A stretch of 64,000 nucleotides of DNA, taken from positions 682,001 through 746,000 of the forward strand of contig NZ_WJIC01000001.1 of the NCBI RefSeq assembly GCF_009649815.1, written 5' to 3'. Each line of letters begins with the position of its first letter. Position 1 is the stretch's first letter. Under the pieces are notes generated by a model. That model worked only from the letters and a program-made list of their open reading frames with translations. It was not told the DNA's origin and made no database searches. Origin of the DNA: Nocardia sp. SYP-A9097 (GTDB taxonomy: Bacteria > Actinomycetota > Actinomycetes > Mycobacteriales > Mycobacteriaceae). Shown one piece after another: positions 27,217-37,743 of this stretch. Both the position numbers and the translations under genes were made by a program.

Positions 27217-29049
27217 ATGGTTTGCTTGCGAATGGCCAGGTCCCGGCGGTACGGCCGCCGACCTCGCATGCTGTCGATGGCGGGGGTGTTGCTGGTCACG
27301 CTGGGTGCGGTCACCCTCGGGACCGGGCCGGGCTCGGCCGCACCGAACAGCGGTGATCTCTGCTCACCGCCGGGGCCGGCGGCAGCCAGTGCCGCGCCGA
27401 CGAATCTGGCGGCGGGGCAGCAGTCCCCGTCCTCGGACAGGTACACCACGGCGACCACCGAACCGCTGGATCGCATCGATGTGACCAAGCTGGGTTTGCT
27501 CACCCCGGGCAAGCTCAGCGTGGGCACGCTCTCGGATGCCCCGCCGAGCATCTGCCTCAATTCCAAGGGCACCTTCACCGGTTTCGACAATGAGCTGCTG
27601 CGGGCCGCCGCCGCCAAGATCGGTGTGCAGGTGGAGTTCACCGGCACCGATTTCGCGGGTCTGCTGGCGCAGGTGGCCAATGGCCGTTTCGATGCCGCGT
27701 CGTCGAGCATCACCACCACCGATGCGCGCCGCAAACTGGTCGGCTTCACCAATGGCTACGATTTCGGCTACTTCTCCCTGGTCGCGCCGAATGGCAGTGC
27801 GATCAAAGGCTTCTCGGATCTGAATCGCGGTACCCGGATCGGCGTGGTGCAGGGCACCGTGCAGGACGAGTACGTGGTGAACGAGCTGCACCTGGATCCG
27901 GTGAAGTTCCCGGATTACAACACCGCGTACGCAAATCTGAAGACCGGGCAGATCGATGCCTGGGTGGCCCCGTCGCAGCAGGCCATCGGCATTATCAAGC
28001 CCGGTGACGCGGCCTCGATCGTGCAGAACACGTTCAGCCTCAACAACTTCACCGGCTGGGCGGTGCGCAAGGACAATCAGCCGCTCACCGATGCGCTCAA
28101 TGCGGGTCTGGACGCGGTGATCGCCGACGGCACCTACGCGAAACTCTATGAGGACTGGGTGCCGCGCGAGCTGCCGCCGGGTTGGAAGCCGGGTTCCAAA
28201 GCCGTTGCGCCGCCGCAGCTTCCCGATTTCGACAAGATCGTGGCCGAGCATGCGAACGACAACGCCGGTCAACCTGCCGCGCAGCCGAAATCCACGCTCG
28301 CCCAGTTGCAGGACACGTTCTTCGACTGGTCGTTGTACCGCAAAGCTTTTCCCGATCTGATCAAGACTGGTCTGCCCAATACCCTTATCCTGGCGCTGGT
28401 TTCGGGTGCACTCGGCACCGTGCTGGGCATGCTGCTCGCGGTGGCGGGTATCTCCCGTACCCGCTGGCTGCGCTGGCCGGCCCGGGTCTACACCGATATC
28501 TTCCGTGGCCTGCCCGCCGTGGTGATCATTCTGATCATCGGTTTGGGTGTCGGCCCGGTGGTGAAGAACGTGACCGGCAACAACCCGTACTGGCTGGGCG
28601 TGGTGGCGCTGGCACTGCTGTCCTCGGCCTATATCGGTGAGATCTTCCGCTCCGGTATCCAATCGGTGGAGCCGGGCCAGTTGGAGGCGGCCCGCGCCAT
28701 CGGTTTCGGTTACCGGCAGGCCATGACCCTGGTGGTGATTCCGCAGGGTGTGCGCCGGGTACTGCCCGCGCTGATGAATCAGTTCATCGCGCTCATCAAG
28801 GATTCCTCGCTCATCTACTTCCTGGGACTGCTTGCCACGCAACGGGAATTGTTCGCGGTGGGCCGAGACCTGAACGCGCAGACCGGAAGTCTCTCACCGC
28901 TGGTCGCGGCGGGTCTGATGTACCTGGTCTTGACGGTGCCGCTGACGCACCTGGTGAACTACATCGACGGCCGCCTGCGTACCGGCCGCGCCGAGCAGAC
29001 GATCGAACCGGTCGAGCAGGCCGTGATCACGGAAGGGCGTGGAGCATGA
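27217..29049 (+). CDS. fused amino-acid ABC binding protein and permease (GlnH-GlnP)
   Basis: A 610-residue fusion. An N-terminal signal/anchor (about 18-42) ends near SAAP. A type-3 periplasmic binding domain follows at about 97-320 ([50 protein letters not shown]). A His/Glu/Gln/Arg-type permease domain occupies about 375-590 ([36 protein letters not shown]). Fusion of receptor to channel means each dimer carries two tethered binding domains, as in lactococcal GlnPQ. It probably imports glutamine, glutamate or another polar amino acid. It overlaps the ATPase gene by 4 bases (ATGA). Confidence 0.9.
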   Translation: MVCLRMARSRRYGRRPRMLSMAGVLLVTLGAVTLGTGPGSAAPNSGDLCSPPGPAAASAAPTNLAAGQQSPSSDRYTTATTEPLDRIDVTKLGLLTPGKLSVGTLSDAPPSICLNSKGTFTGFDNELLRAAAAKIGVQVEFTGTDFAGLLAQVANGRFDAASSSITTTDARRKLVGFTNGYDFGYFSLVAPNGSAIKGFSDLNRGTRIGVVQGTVQDEYVVNELHLDPVKFPDYNTAYANLKTGQIDAWVAPSQQAIGIIKPGDAASIVQNTFSLNNFTGWAVRKDNQPLTDALNAGLDAVIADGTYAKLYEDWVPRELPPGWKPGSKAVAPPQLPDFDKIVAEHANDNAGQPAAQPKSTLAQLQDTFFDWSLYRKAFPDLIKTGLPNTLILALVSGALGTVLGMLLAVAGISRTRWLRWPARVYTDIFRGLPAVVIILIIGLGVGPVVKNVTGNNPYWLGVVALALLSSAYIGEIFRSGIQSVEPGQLEAARAIGFGYRQAMTLVVIPQGVRRVLPALMNQFIALIKDSSLIYFLGLLATQRELFAVGRDLNAQTGSLSPLVAAGLMYLVLTVPLTHLVNYIDGRLRTGRAEQTIEPVEQAVITEGRGA

Positions 29050-29771
29050 GTGCCTCTCTCACCGGTACCGGACTGCATGTGACGCTGGGCGGCAATGAGG
29101 TGCTGCGCGGGGTCGACATTCATGTGGACGCGGGCAAGACCACCACGGTTATCGGGCCGTCGGGTTCGGGCAAGTCGACGCTGCTGCGCGTACTGAACCG
29201 GCTGCACGAACCGAGTAGGGGCGACATCCTCCTCGACGGTAAGTCGGTGCTGAAGGATGATCCGGACCAGTTGCGCCGCCGGATCGGCATGGTGTTCCAG
29301 CACTTCAACCTGTTCCCGCACAAGACCGTCGCGGAGAATGTGGCGCTCGGCCCGCAGAAGCTGCACGGGCTCTCCAAGGAACAGTCGCGCACCCTGGCTT
29401 TGGAGCAGTTGGAGGCGGTCGGCCTGGCGGGCAAGGCCGATGCCCGGCCCGCGAACCTGTCCGGCGGTCAACAGCAGCGGGTCGCCATCGCCCGTGCACT
29501 GGCGATGAAGCCGCAGCTAATGTTCTTCGACGAGGCCACCTCGGCGCTGGACCCGGAGTTGGTGAAGGGCGTGCTCGCGCTCATGGCCGAATTGGCGAAG
29601 GGCGGCATGTCCATGATCGTGGTGACGCACGAAATGGGTTTCGCCCGTTCGGTATCGGATCGAGTGGTGTTCATGGATCACGGCAAGGTTGTCGAAACCG
29701 GTACGCCGGAGGCACTTTTCGACAACCCCGAAACCCCGCGCCTGCAACAGTTCCTCTCGCAGGTTCTGTGA
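29046..29771 (+). CDS. glnQ: polar amino-acid ABC transporter ATPase (GlnQ type)
   Basis: A 241-residue ATPase that energises the fused receptor-permease encoded just upstream. Walker A is GPSGSGKST, the signature is [15 protein letters not shown], Walker B is [14 protein letters not shown], and the switch is [10 protein letters not shown]. The ATGA overlap with 27217 shows translational coupling. No extra regulatory domain is present, as normal for this class. Its stop is one base away from the stop of the convergent lysozyme gene. Confidence 0.92.
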   Translation: MSASLTGTGLHVTLGGNEVLRGVDIHVDAGKTTTVIGPSGSGKSTLLRVLNRLHEPSRGDILLDGKSVLKDDPDQLRRRIGMVFQHFNLFPHKTVAENVALGPQKLHGLSKEQSRTLALEQLEAVGLAGKADARPANLSGGQQQRVAIARALAMKPQLMFFDEATSALDPELVKGVLALMAELAKGGMSMIVVTHEMGFARSVSDRVVFMDHGKVVETGTPEALFDNPETPRLQQFLSQVL

Positions 29772-29772
29772 C

Positions 29773-30510
29773 CTAGCTGCCGCCGCTGCTGCCGAAGCTG
29801 GGCATATTCGCGAATCGGCCGAAATCGCCTTGGGCACCGCTGTATACGTTCAGATCGGTGCCCCCGGCGATTCCCGGCACATTCCCGGAATCGGTGTATT
29901 GCCAGAACGTCCAGGTGGGCCAGCCGCCGGGCACCTCGGGTCCGTCGTTTCCACGGTAATCGGCGATCCACAGTGGGTACCTGGTGAATTCATTGGTATC
30001 GGCCATGGCCGTCTGCCAGAAGCGCGGATACGTGTAGATGATCGGTACGCGACCGGTCAACGCCTGCACCGTATTCAGATACCGGTGTGTCCAGTCGATG
30101 AGCGCCGGTGCGGGCAGGCCGCCCGAATCCTCCAGATCCAGGACCGGCGGCAGGTCGAGCGGCCCGTTCTGACCGAGCACGGTGGTGGCGTACAGCGCCG
30201 CCTGCGCCTCGGGCAGCAGATTCGGCCGCGCGTAGTGGTAGGTGCCGCGTGCCACGCCCGCCGCCCGCATGAGCAGGCTGTCCGGGATGAAATACGGGTT
30301 CACATAGTTGACGCCCTCGGTGGCCTTCACCATGGCGAAGTGATTGCCGGAGGCGCGCACCTCGAACCAGTTGATCATGCGACCGTCGAGGTGCTGCCAG
30401 GACGAGACATCGGGCCCGCCCGCATCGGCCGCCGCGGGGGCGGCCGACATTGCCGCGAGAATGCCGGCCACCGCGAAAGTGGCCAGGCCCAGCTTCTTTC
30501 GTCGAACCAT
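29773..30510 (-). CDS. secreted GH25 lysozyme-like muramidase
   Basis: A 245-residue exported glycoside hydrolase 25, which cleaves the MurNAc-GlcNAc bond of peptidoglycan. A signal peptide of about 28 residues (RRKKLGLATFAVAGILAAMSAAPAAA) precedes the catalytic barrel, with PDVSSWQ, FAMVKATEGVNYVNP, GTYHYARP, the catalytic acidic pair in PPVLDLED, and a closing FWQYTDSGNVPGI. There is no separate wall-binding domain; the C-terminus is a short Ser/Gly tail. It may act in wall remodelling or against competitors. It is convergent with glnQ and shares no obvious operon. Confidence 0.9.
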   Translation of the reverse strand: MVRRKKLGLATFAVAGILAAMSAAPAAADAGGPDVSSWQHLDGRMINWFEVRASGNHFAMVKATEGVNYVNPYFIPDSLLMRAAGVARGTYHYARPNLLPEAQAALYATTVLGQNGPLDLPPVLDLEDSGGLPAPALIDWTHRYLNTVQALTGRVPIIYTYPRFWQTAMADTNEFTRYPLWIADYRGNDGPEVPGGWPTWTFWQYTDSGNVPGIAGGTDLNVYSGAQGDFGRFANMPSFGSSGGS

Positions 30511-30602
30511 ACGAATGGACGCTAGGTGGGCTTACGCACCTTGGCCACGGGCGCGCCCGTACGTTGTCCAAATGTTAGCTGAATCGCCGGATCGGTGGCG
30601 GC

Positions 30603-31943
30603 TCAGCCCAGCCAGTCGAGTACCGAGGCCGCCGTCCAGGATTGCTGCATACTGCCCAGCGGCTCACCGGTGAACGGTTCGTAGTACTCGGCGAAGCTGC
30701 CGTCACTGGCTTGGCGCAGTCCCTCGGCGCGCAGCATGAACGAGCGTTCGGCCCAGCCGCGCCGCGCGAACACCCAGGAGAACAGCCAGCTCATCACCGG
30801 CCATACCGGTCCGCGCCAGTATTCGCGCGGCCGGAAGTCCTTGGATACCGGTGAGGTCGACGGCGGCAGCGCGTACCGCAGATCCGGATGCCCGCACCAG
30901 CGCGGGCCTTCGAACAGGCGCAGCAGGCGCCGCTCGGCATCGCGGGGCAGTCCGCCGCAGAGCAGCGGTGCGAAGGAGGCCAGGGTCTCGGTCTCGATCC
31001 ACTTGTCCGCGCGTACATCGAAATCGCGGGCCACCCCGGTGCGCGCGTCGGTGGTGGCGACCACGCCCGCCCGGAAGTAGTCGGCCCACTCGTACAGTTC
31101 GCGCACATCGGCGTGCGGCTGTTTGTAGTCCTCGCCGATATTGGCCAGCACATCGCAGGCGAGCGCGAAAATGGCGGTGACGAACACATCCTCGACGGCG
31201 AAACTCATTGTCGAGGCCAGTTGATAGTCGTCGTAGCCGGCCCGCCGCATCTGCTCGACCAGCCACATGTACCGGTCGTATTCGCGATCGCTGGGCCGCT
31301 GCGTCGGATCACCCACCACCTGCAGGTCGGCTCGCTCGTACGGCGGCAGGTCCGGTCCGGGAATCACGTTGGCGTAGGCGCGATCCCAGCGCGGGGAGTT
31401 GTCCATCCCGGATTCCCAGCCGTGGTAGAGCGTGATTCGCCCGTGCTGCTTGGGATCTCGCGCGTACGCCAGCCAGCGATGCCAGCGCATGAGATCGGGC
31501 CAGCGCCGTTGCAGGAACTCCTCGGCGACCGCGCGGGTACTGCGCCCGTGCCGGCGCGAATGATCCAGAATCCGTTGCACCGCAATGGCATGCACGGGTG
31601 GCTGGGTGATGCCGGAGGTATCCGGTCCGTCCGGGGCGTCGGCGGCGAGGCGGCGGCATTCCCAGCGACTGGGCCCCGGGAAGTAACCGTCCACGCCGTT
31701 GGCGAAGACGATGTGCGGGATCATGCCGTTGCGCCACTGCGCCGATAGCAGTGTGTCCAGTTCGAGTGCCGCGCGTTCCACGCTCAGCGGTGCCAGTCCG
31801 ACCGCGACGAAGGCCGCGTCCCAGCTCCACATGTGTGGATACAGTCTGGGCGCCGCACTGGTCATGGTGCCCAGATCGTTGCCGCGCAGTAGGTAGGCCG
31901 CGCGCGCCGCGAGCTGGGTGGGCGTGAAACCCGCATGTGTCAT
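30603..31943 (-). CDS. ggH: glucosylglycerate hydrolase (GH63)
   Basis: A 446-residue (alpha/alpha)6-barrel enzyme that splits glucosylglycerate, a solute stored under nitrogen limitation, into glucose and glycerate. It closely follows mycobacterial GgH in length and in long stretches: FTPTQLAARAAYLLRGNDLG, YPHMWSWDAAFVA, GITQPPVHAIAVQRIL, YHGWESGMDNSPRWD and SFAEYYEPFTGEPLG. The catalytic acid known in the M. hassiacum enzyme corresponds to Asp181 here (in GMDNSP); the base Glu lies in the C-terminal EYYEP region. ATG 31943 matches the family start. A glycerate kinase that could use the product lies at 52310. Confidence 0.93.
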   Translation of the reverse strand: MTHAGFTPTQLAARAAYLLRGNDLGTMTSAAPRLYPHMWSWDAAFVAVGLAPLSVERAALELDTLLSAQWRNGMIPHIVFANGVDGYFPGPSRWECRRLAADAPDGPDTSGITQPPVHAIAVQRILDHSRRHGRSTRAVAEEFLQRRWPDLMRWHRWLAYARDPKQHGRITLYHGWESGMDNSPRWDRAYANVIPGPDLPPYERADLQVVGDPTQRPSDREYDRYMWLVEQMRRAGYDDYQLASTMSFAVEDVFVTAIFALACDVLANIGEDYKQPHADVRELYEWADYFRAGVVATTDARTGVARDFDVRADKWIETETLASFAPLLCGGLPRDAERRLLRLFEGPRWCGHPDLRYALPPSTSPVSKDFRPREYWRGPVWPVMSWLFSWVFARRGWAERSFMLRAEGLRQASDGSFAEYYEPFTGEPLGSMQQSWTAASVLDWLG

Positions 31944-32109
31944 CGCCCTATTCTGCGACGGAACTGGCAGGTATGCGCGATGGGTATCCCCCGGTTCGCC
32001 GAGTTGCACTCTGTTCGCCTTTTCACATGTTCGAACGCCGGGTGTTCCGAACCCCTGTAATGCCTAGCCAACGCATCGCTCGTGCCGCGCCCCCGGTTAC
32101 GGTGATCGC

Positions 32110-32814
32110 ATGGCGAATTCCGCGAAGACCGGCAGTGACCGTCCTACCGCGTTGATCACCGGAGCGAGCCGTGGCCTCGGCGCCGCCATCGCCCGGGCGC
32201 TCGCGCCCACGCACCGCCTGCTGCTGGGTGCGCGCACGCCGGAGGCCCTGGAACCGATGCTGCGGGAATTGCCGGATGCCACCGGGTGGCCGGTGCAGCT
32301 GACCGACTATGCGGCCGTGGCCGCCGCGGCCGAGTCGATCGAGCGGCTGGACGTTCTGGTGCACAATGCCGGCATCGCCGACCTGGGAACAATAGCCGAT
32401 TCGTCCGTTGCGCAGTGGCGGAATACGTTGGAAGCCAACCTGATAGCGGTATCGGAGCTGACCCGGGTGCTACTGCCCGCACTGCGCGCCGCGCACGGGC
32501 ATGTGGTGCTGATCAACTCCGGCGCGGGGCTGCGCGTCAATCCCGGCTGGGGCGTGTACGCGGCGAGCAAGTTCGCGCTGCGCGCCTTCGGTGACGCACT
32601 GCGACTGGAGGAACCGGATCTGCGGGTGACTTCGGTGCATCCCGGGCGCATCGACACCGATATGCAGCGGGCGCTGGTCGCGGGGGAGCAGCGCGAATAC
32701 GAGCCGAGCGAATTCCTCACCCCGGAGACGGTGGCGTGGACGGTACGCAATGCCATCGAGACGCCGCGGGACGCGCATCCCACCGAAATCGTGCTGCGGC
32801 CGATCCCACGCTGA
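32110..32814 (+). CDS. short-chain dehydrogenase/reductase
   Basis: A 234-residue classical SDR. The cofactor loop is TGASRGLGAAIARAL (TGxxxGxG), followed by NAG in LVHNAGIAD, the catalytic Ser in LINSGAGLRV, and YxxxK in YAASKFALR. The ARTPEALE stretch after the second strand suggests NADP preference. The substrate is unknown. It starts 167 bases from the divergent ggH gene. Confidence 0.87.
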   Translation: MANSAKTGSDRPTALITGASRGLGAAIARALAPTHRLLLGARTPEALEPMLRELPDATGWPVQLTDYAAVAAAAESIERLDVLVHNAGIADLGTIADSSVAQWRNTLEANLIAVSELTRVLLPALRAAHGHVVLINSGAGLRVNPGWGVYAASKFALRAFGDALRLEEPDLRVTSVHPGRIDTDMQRALVAGEQREYEPSEFLTPETVAWTVRNAIETPRDAHPTEIVLRPIPR

Positions 32815-32966
32815 GAGCAGCCTTAACGTTTCTCTTGAATTTCGATCGTTTCGCGCGGAATTGGTGTCGAGTTCATCGCGGGTGGATATAACCGGATGAG
32901 CCGTCCGGAACTGGCGCGGTACTGAAGTTCCGTATGCGGAACCGAATTTCGGAGCGATCGAACACG

Positions 32967-33755
32967 ATGGACAGAAGACGGCTGCTCACGCTGCTCGCGG
33001 CGGGCACGGCGGCCGCCCTCACGGGCTGCACCCCGGCGTACGGTGATCCCCTGGATACGGGATCCGCCGGTGGTCAGCTGCCGGGAGGCACCCCGCGGCT
33101 GCTGCCCGCCCCGCCCGGTGGGCCCAAGACGCCGATCGGCGCGGGCACCATCACCGCGCTGCCCGGTGGCGGAAATTCCATGGCGCTCACCGTCGATGAC
33201 GGCGCGAGCGCGGAAGTGGTCGGCGCGTATATCGAATTCGCCAAGCGCACCGGCGCGCGCTTCACCTTCTTCGTCACCGCCTATTACGACTCCTGGAACA
33301 TTCACCGGGATGCCCTGCGGCCGCTGGTGGATTCCGGTCAGATCCAGTTGGGCAATCACACCTGGAATCATCCGGATCTGACCACGCTCTCCGCGGGTGC
33401 GGTGGCCGCCCAGTTGGATCAGGCGAAGACGTTCCTGCGCAATACCTTCGGCGTCGACGGCACCCCCTTCTATCGACCGCCGTTCGGCCGCCACAATGGC
33501 ACCGTCGACCGGGTGGCCGCCGATCTCGGCTATGTCGTGCCCACCATGTGGTACGGCTCGCTCTCGGACTCCGGCGTGATCACCGAGGACTATCTGATGG
33601 ACTGCGCGCGAAAGTATTTCAACCCGCAGACCATTGTCATCGGCCACGCCAATCACCCCGCCGTCACGCACTGCTACGACCGATTGGCCGACCTGGTCCG
33701 CGAGCGCAATCTCGCCATGGTCACTCTGAACGATGTTTTGGCGCCGCCCCGGTGA
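32967..33755 (+). CDS. polysaccharide deacetylase lipoprotein (CE4), copy 1
   Basis: A 262-residue NodB-fold deacetylase exported by a twin-Arg-like signal (MDRRRLLTLLAAG) ending in a lipobox LTGC, so it is probably membrane-anchored. CE4 motifs: LTVDDGAS (general base and metal Asp), the metal-binding HTWNH, RPPFGRHN, and IVIGHANHP. Such enzymes remove acetyl groups from peptidoglycan or other envelope glycans and can affect lysozyme resistance. ATG 32967 is chosen because it gives the same N-terminus as the tandem copy. The next gene is a duplicate 75 bases downstream. Confidence 0.87.
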   Translation: MDRRRLLTLLAAGTAAALTGCTPAYGDPLDTGSAGGQLPGGTPRLLPAPPGGPKTPIGAGTITALPGGGNSMALTVDDGASAEVVGAYIEFAKRTGARFTFFVTAYYDSWNIHRDALRPLVDSGQIQLGNHTWNHPDLTTLSAGAVAAQLDQAKTFLRNTFGVDGTPFYRPPFGRHNGTVDRVAADLGYVVPTMWYGSLSDSGVITEDYLMDCARKYFNPQTIVIGHANHPAVTHCYDRLADLVRERNLAMVTLNDVLAPPR

Positions 33756-33829
33756 ATGCGTAATCCCCAGGCGCAGTGGAATTTCCGGACGCCTGCCCGG
33801 CGACCGGGTGCTAGTGAAGAGGTTCGACG

Positions 33830-34621
33830 ATGGACAGACGACGGCTGCTGACGCTGCTCGCGGCGGGCACCGCTGCCACCCTGCTCGGAACGGGTGAGGC
33901 GCACGCCGACTTCCCCTTCGACACCGGATCGTCCGGCGGCATCATTCCGCCGAATCTACTTCCCGGACTGACGCTTCCACCGGTATCCCCGCGCACCGCC
34001 ATCGGCCCCGGCACCATCAGCGCGCTACCCGGCGACGGAAACAATATGGCGCTCACCATCGATGACGGCGCGAGCATCGAAACCGTCGGCGCTTTCATCG
34101 AATTCGCCCGCCGCACCGGTATTCGCATGACCTTCTTCGTGACCGCCTACTACGACTCCTGGACGGTGCACCGCGACGCCCTGCGCCCCCTCGTCGACTC
34201 CGGCCAGATCCAACTGGGCAACCACACCTGGAACCACCCGGACCTGACCCGGCTCTCGGCCGGCGCGATCGCCGATCAGATCGACGGCGCGAAAGCGTTC
34301 CTGTGGAACAACTTCGGCACCGACGGCACCCCGTTCTACCGTCCACCGTTCGGCCACCACAATGGTCTGGTCGACCAGGTGGCGGCCGACTCCGGCTATG
34401 TGGTGCCCACCATGTGGTACGGCAATCTCAACGACACCATGACGGTGATCAACGAGGACATGGTGCTCAACGCCGCCCGGCAGTGGTTCCGGGCGCAGTC
34501 CATCGTGATCGGCCACGCCAACCGGCCGACCGTCACCCACGTCTTCGATCAGCTGGCCGACATCATCCGCGAGCGCAACCTCACGACCGTCACGCTGAAC
34601 GACGTCCTGGTGCTCACCTAA
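33830..34621 (+). CDS. polysaccharide deacetylase (CE4), copy 2
   Basis: A 263-residue tandem paralogue of the gene at 32967. The first 16 residues are the same (MDRRRLLTLLAAGTAA), and the catalytic core is nearly identical: LTIDDGAS, HTWNHPDL, RPPFGHHN, MWYG and IVIGHANRP. The lipobox Cys of copy 1 is absent; the sequence here is LLGTGEAHADF, with an AHA-type signal peptidase I site, so this copy is likely released rather than anchored. AAGAGG precedes ATG 33830. The pair arose by local duplication and may differ mainly in location. Confidence 0.87.
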   Translation: MDRRRLLTLLAAGTAATLLGTGEAHADFPFDTGSSGGIIPPNLLPGLTLPPVSPRTAIGPGTISALPGDGNNMALTIDDGASIETVGAFIEFARRTGIRMTFFVTAYYDSWTVHRDALRPLVDSGQIQLGNHTWNHPDLTRLSAGAIADQIDGAKAFLWNNFGTDGTPFYRPPFGHHNGLVDQVAADSGYVVPTMWYGNLNDTMTVINEDMVLNAARQWFRAQSIVIGHANRPTVTHVFDQLADIIRERNLTTVTLNDVLVLT

Positions 34622-34626
34622 CCCCG

Positions 34627-34645
34627 CACGCCGGAATGACGGGGG
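34627..34645. repeat. REP-like element, partial copy
   Basis: CACGCCGGAATGACGGGGG matches the end of the right arm at 1705-1740 and lies 6 bases after the deacetylase stop, between that gene and convergent leuS. Only about half of the unit is present. Confidence 0.55.
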
Positions 34646-34647
34646 TG

Positions 34648-37524
34648 TCAGGCAACGATATTCACCAGGCGGCCGGGGACCACGATGATCTTGCGAGGGT
34701 CCTTGCCGCCCAGCAGTTCCGCGATCTTCTCGTCGGCCAGGGCGGCGGCCTGGACCGCGGCCTGATCGGCGTCGGCGGGGACGCTGACACGACTGCGAAC
34801 CTTGCCGTTGACCTGGATTGGGTACTCGACCGAATCCTGCACCAGCAGTGCGGGATCGGCGGCCGGGAAGGGGCCGTGCGCCAGGGATGCGGTGTGGCCC
34901 AGGCGTTCCCACAACTCCTCGGCGATATGCGGGGACATGGGCGCCAGCATCAGGACCAGGGGCTCGACCAGGGCGCGGGGTGCGCCGTCGCCGAAGTTCT
35001 TGGTCAGATAATTGGTCAGCTCGATCAGCTTCGCGCCCGCGGTGTTGTCCCGCAGGTTGGCGTAGTCGTCGTCCACACCGGCAATCGTCTTGTGCACCAG
35101 GCGCAGTGCCTCGCCCGAGGGTTCGGCGTCGGTGACGCGGATACCGCCGGTCTCCTCATCCACCACCAGCCGCCACACGCGCTGCAGGAAGCGCTGCGCG
35201 CCCACCACATCCTTGGTGGACCAGGGGCGTGAGGCATCCAGCGGACCCATGGACATCTCGTAGAAGCGGAAGGTGTCCGCGCCGTACGCCTCGTACATCT
35301 CGTCCGGGGAGACGGCGTTCTTCAGCGATTTGCCGATCTTGCCGTACTCCTGGAAGACCTCGATCTCCACACCGGAAGCGTTGGTCCAGAAGAACTTTCC
35401 GTCCCGCTCCACGATCTCCGCGGCGGGCACGTAAGCGCCGCGCTCATCGGTGTAGGCGAAGCCCTGGATATAGCCCTGGTTGAACAGGCGACGGTACGGC
35501 TCGCTCGAGGACACATCGCCCAGATCGAACAGCACCTTCTGCCAGAAGCGCGAGTACAGCAGGTGCAGCACCGCGTGCTCCACACCACCGATGTACAGGT
35601 CGACGCCGCCCGGATCCTTCGGACCGTGTTCGGCGGTACGCGGGCCCAGCCAGTACTGCTCGTTCTCCTCGGCGCAGAACGCCTCCGAGTTGGTGGGATC
35701 GGCGTAGCGCAGCTGATACCAGGAGCTGCCCGCCCAGTTGGGCATGACGTTGGTATCGCGGCGGTACCGCTTGGGACCGTCACCCAGATCCAGCGTGACA
35801 TGCACCCAGTCGGTGGCCTTGGCCAGCGGCGGGGACGGCTCGGAGTTCGCGTCATCCGGATCGAAGGTGACCGGGGCGAAGTCCTCCATCTCCGGCAGCT
35901 TCACCGGCAGCATGGATTCCGGCAGGGCGTGCGCCGCGCCGTCCTCGTCGTAGACGATCGGGAAGGGCTCGCCCCAGTAGCGCTGGCGCGCGAACAGCCA
36001 GTCGCGCAGCTTGTACTGGATGGTGCCGCGGCCGTGGCCATTGGCTTCCAGGGCCTCGATCACGGTGGCCTTGGCGGCGTCGATCTCCAGGCCGTCCAGG
36101 TATCCGGAGTTCACCAGCACACCCTCGCCCGAGTGCGCGGCCTCCGAGATATCGCCGCCCGCAACGACTTCCACGATCGGCAGGCCGAAGGCGGAGGCGA
36201 ATTCCCAGTCGCGCGGATCGTGACCGGGGACGGCCATGATGGCGCCGGTGCCGTAACCGCTCAGCACATAGTCGGCGATGAAGATCGGCACGCGCGCGCC
36301 GTTCACCGGATTGGTGGCGTACGAGCCCAGGAAGACGCCGGTCTTCTCCTTGCTCTCCTGCCGCTCCAGATCCGATTTGGCGGCGATCGACTTACGGTAT
36401 GCCGCAACGGCTTCCGCCGGGGTATCGGTGCCGCCGAAGGTCCAGCGGGCATCGGTGCCGGACGGCCAGGAAGCCTCGATCAGCCGGTCGACCAGTTCGT
36501 GCTCGGGGGCCAGCACCACATACGTGGCACCGAACAGCGTGTCCGGACGGGTGGTGAACACCTCGATAATGTCCGAGCCCGCCTCGAACTTGACCTGCGC
36601 GCCACGCGAGCGCCCGATCCAGTTGCGCTGCATGGACTTCACATTGTCCGGCCAATCCAGATTGTCCAGGTCGTCGACCAGGCGATCGGAGTAGGCGGTA
36701 ATGCGCATCATCCACTGCCACAGGCGCTTACGGAACACCGGGAAATTGCCGCGCTCACTGCGGCCGTCGGCGGTGACCTCCTCATTGGACAGCACCGTGC
36801 CCAGACCAGGGCACCAGTTGACCATCGAATCGGTCTGGTACACCAGGCGATACGAGTCGATCAGGGCATTGCGCTCGGCCCGGCTCAGCTCGCTCCAGGC
36901 GCGATCATCGCCATTGCCGACCCGCTTACCGTCCTCGAATTCGGTGATCAGCTCGGCGATCGGGCGCGCCTTGCCCTGACCCGCGTCGTACCAGGCGTTG
37001 TAGATGCGCAGGAAGATCCACTGCGTCCACCTGTAGTACTCGGGATCGGTGGTCGCGAAGGAGCGGCGGCGATCGTGGCCCAGGCCCAGTCGATCCAGCT
37101 GACGCTGCATATTCGCGATATTGGATTCGGTGGTCACCCGCGGATGCGCACCGGTCTGCACGGCGTACTGCTCGGCGGGCAGGCCGAAGGCGTCATAACC
37201 CAGGGCGTGCAGCACATTCCGGCCACGCATGCGATGGAAGCGCGCGAACACATCGGTGGCGATATAGCCCAGCGGATGGCCCACATGCAGGCCCGCGCCC
37301 GACGGGTACGGGAACATGTCCTGCACGAACAGTTTGTCGGCGGGAGTCTCACCCCGCAGTGGCCCGGTCGGGTTGGGCGCGTAGAAGGTGCCACGCTCCT
37401 GCCAAGCCTGCTGCCACTTCTGCTCTACCCGGCCCGCCAGCTCGGCGTTGTAACGGTGTGCGGGCACATCGCTGGCCCCCGCCGCCGTCGCGGTGGGTGT
37501 GTCGGTTGCACGAGTGTCCTGCAC
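34648..37524 (-). CDS. leuS: leucyl-tRNA synthetase
   Basis: A 958-residue class I synthetase that charges tRNA-Leu. The HIGH motif is HVGH in [15 protein letters not shown], and the KMSKS loop is KIGKS in [15 protein letters not shown]. The CP1 editing domain is visible ([20 protein letters not shown]), and the anticodon-binding C-terminal region ends [23 protein letters not shown]. Length fits actinobacterial LeuS. GTG 37524 has AAGG upstream. In M. tuberculosis leuS lies a few genes from ino1; here the interval is about 26 kb, so the neighbourhood has expanded. Confidence 0.96.
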   Translation of the reverse strand: MQDTRATDTPTATAAGASDVPAHRYNAELAGRVEQKWQQAWQERGTFYAPNPTGPLRGETPADKLFVQDMFPYPSGAGLHVGHPLGYIATDVFARFHRMRGRNVLHALGYDAFGLPAEQYAVQTGAHPRVTTESNIANMQRQLDRLGLGHDRRRSFATTDPEYYRWTQWIFLRIYNAWYDAGQGKARPIAELITEFEDGKRVGNGDDRAWSELSRAERNALIDSYRLVYQTDSMVNWCPGLGTVLSNEEVTADGRSERGNFPVFRKRLWQWMMRITAYSDRLVDDLDNLDWPDNVKSMQRNWIGRSRGAQVKFEAGSDIIEVFTTRPDTLFGATYVVLAPEHELVDRLIEASWPSGTDARWTFGGTDTPAEAVAAYRKSIAAKSDLERQESKEKTGVFLGSYATNPVNGARVPIFIADYVLSGYGTGAIMAVPGHDPRDWEFASAFGLPIVEVVAGGDISEAAHSGEGVLVNSGYLDGLEIDAAKATVIEALEANGHGRGTIQYKLRDWLFARQRYWGEPFPIVYDEDGAAHALPESMLPVKLPEMEDFAPVTFDPDDANSEPSPPLAKATDWVHVTLDLGDGPKRYRRDTNVMPNWAGSSWYQLRYADPTNSEAFCAEENEQYWLGPRTAEHGPKDPGGVDLYIGGVEHAVLHLLYSRFWQKVLFDLGDVSSSEPYRRLFNQGYIQGFAYTDERGAYVPAAEIVERDGKFFWTNASGVEIEVFQEYGKIGKSLKNAVSPDEMYEAYGADTFRFYEMSMGPLDASRPWSTKDVVGAQRFLQRVWRLVVDEETGGIRVTDAEPSGEALRLVHKTIAGVDDDYANLRDNTAGAKLIELTNYLTKNFGDGAPRALVEPLVLMLAPMSPHIAEELWERLGHTASLAHGPFPAADPALLVQDSVEYPIQVNGKVRSRVSVPADADQAAVQAAALADEKIAELLGGKDPRKIIVVPGRLVNIVA

Positions 37525-37648
37525 GGTCCTGCCTTCTTATTTCCTAGCCGATCCCCGATAAGGTCGCTCACCAGGGTAAAGCGTGCACACCGCTCCACCC
37601 AAAAGGGGTAACAACCTCGCGCACCAACACGCGGAGAGAAACCTTCAA

Positions 37649-37711
37649 GGTTCGCGGCCCGTCCCGGTTCTGGACTGAGCGGAGGGAGGGAAGGTTCAGG
37701 ACTCCCGGGGC
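37649..37711 (+). repeat. dispersed intergenic repeat, copy A
   Basis: The unit begins GGTTCGCGGCCCGTCCCGG, then TTCTGGACTGAGCGGAG, and ends GGAGGGAAGGTTCAGGACTC. The same sequence, extended in the middle by a short G-rich stretch, occurs on the minus strand at 50986-51072. Both copies lie shortly upstream of a gene start (37744 and 51114). Confidence 0.7.
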
Positions 37712-37743
37712 CGCGAGCCCTACCGGAGCGGAGCGGAGGTAAA

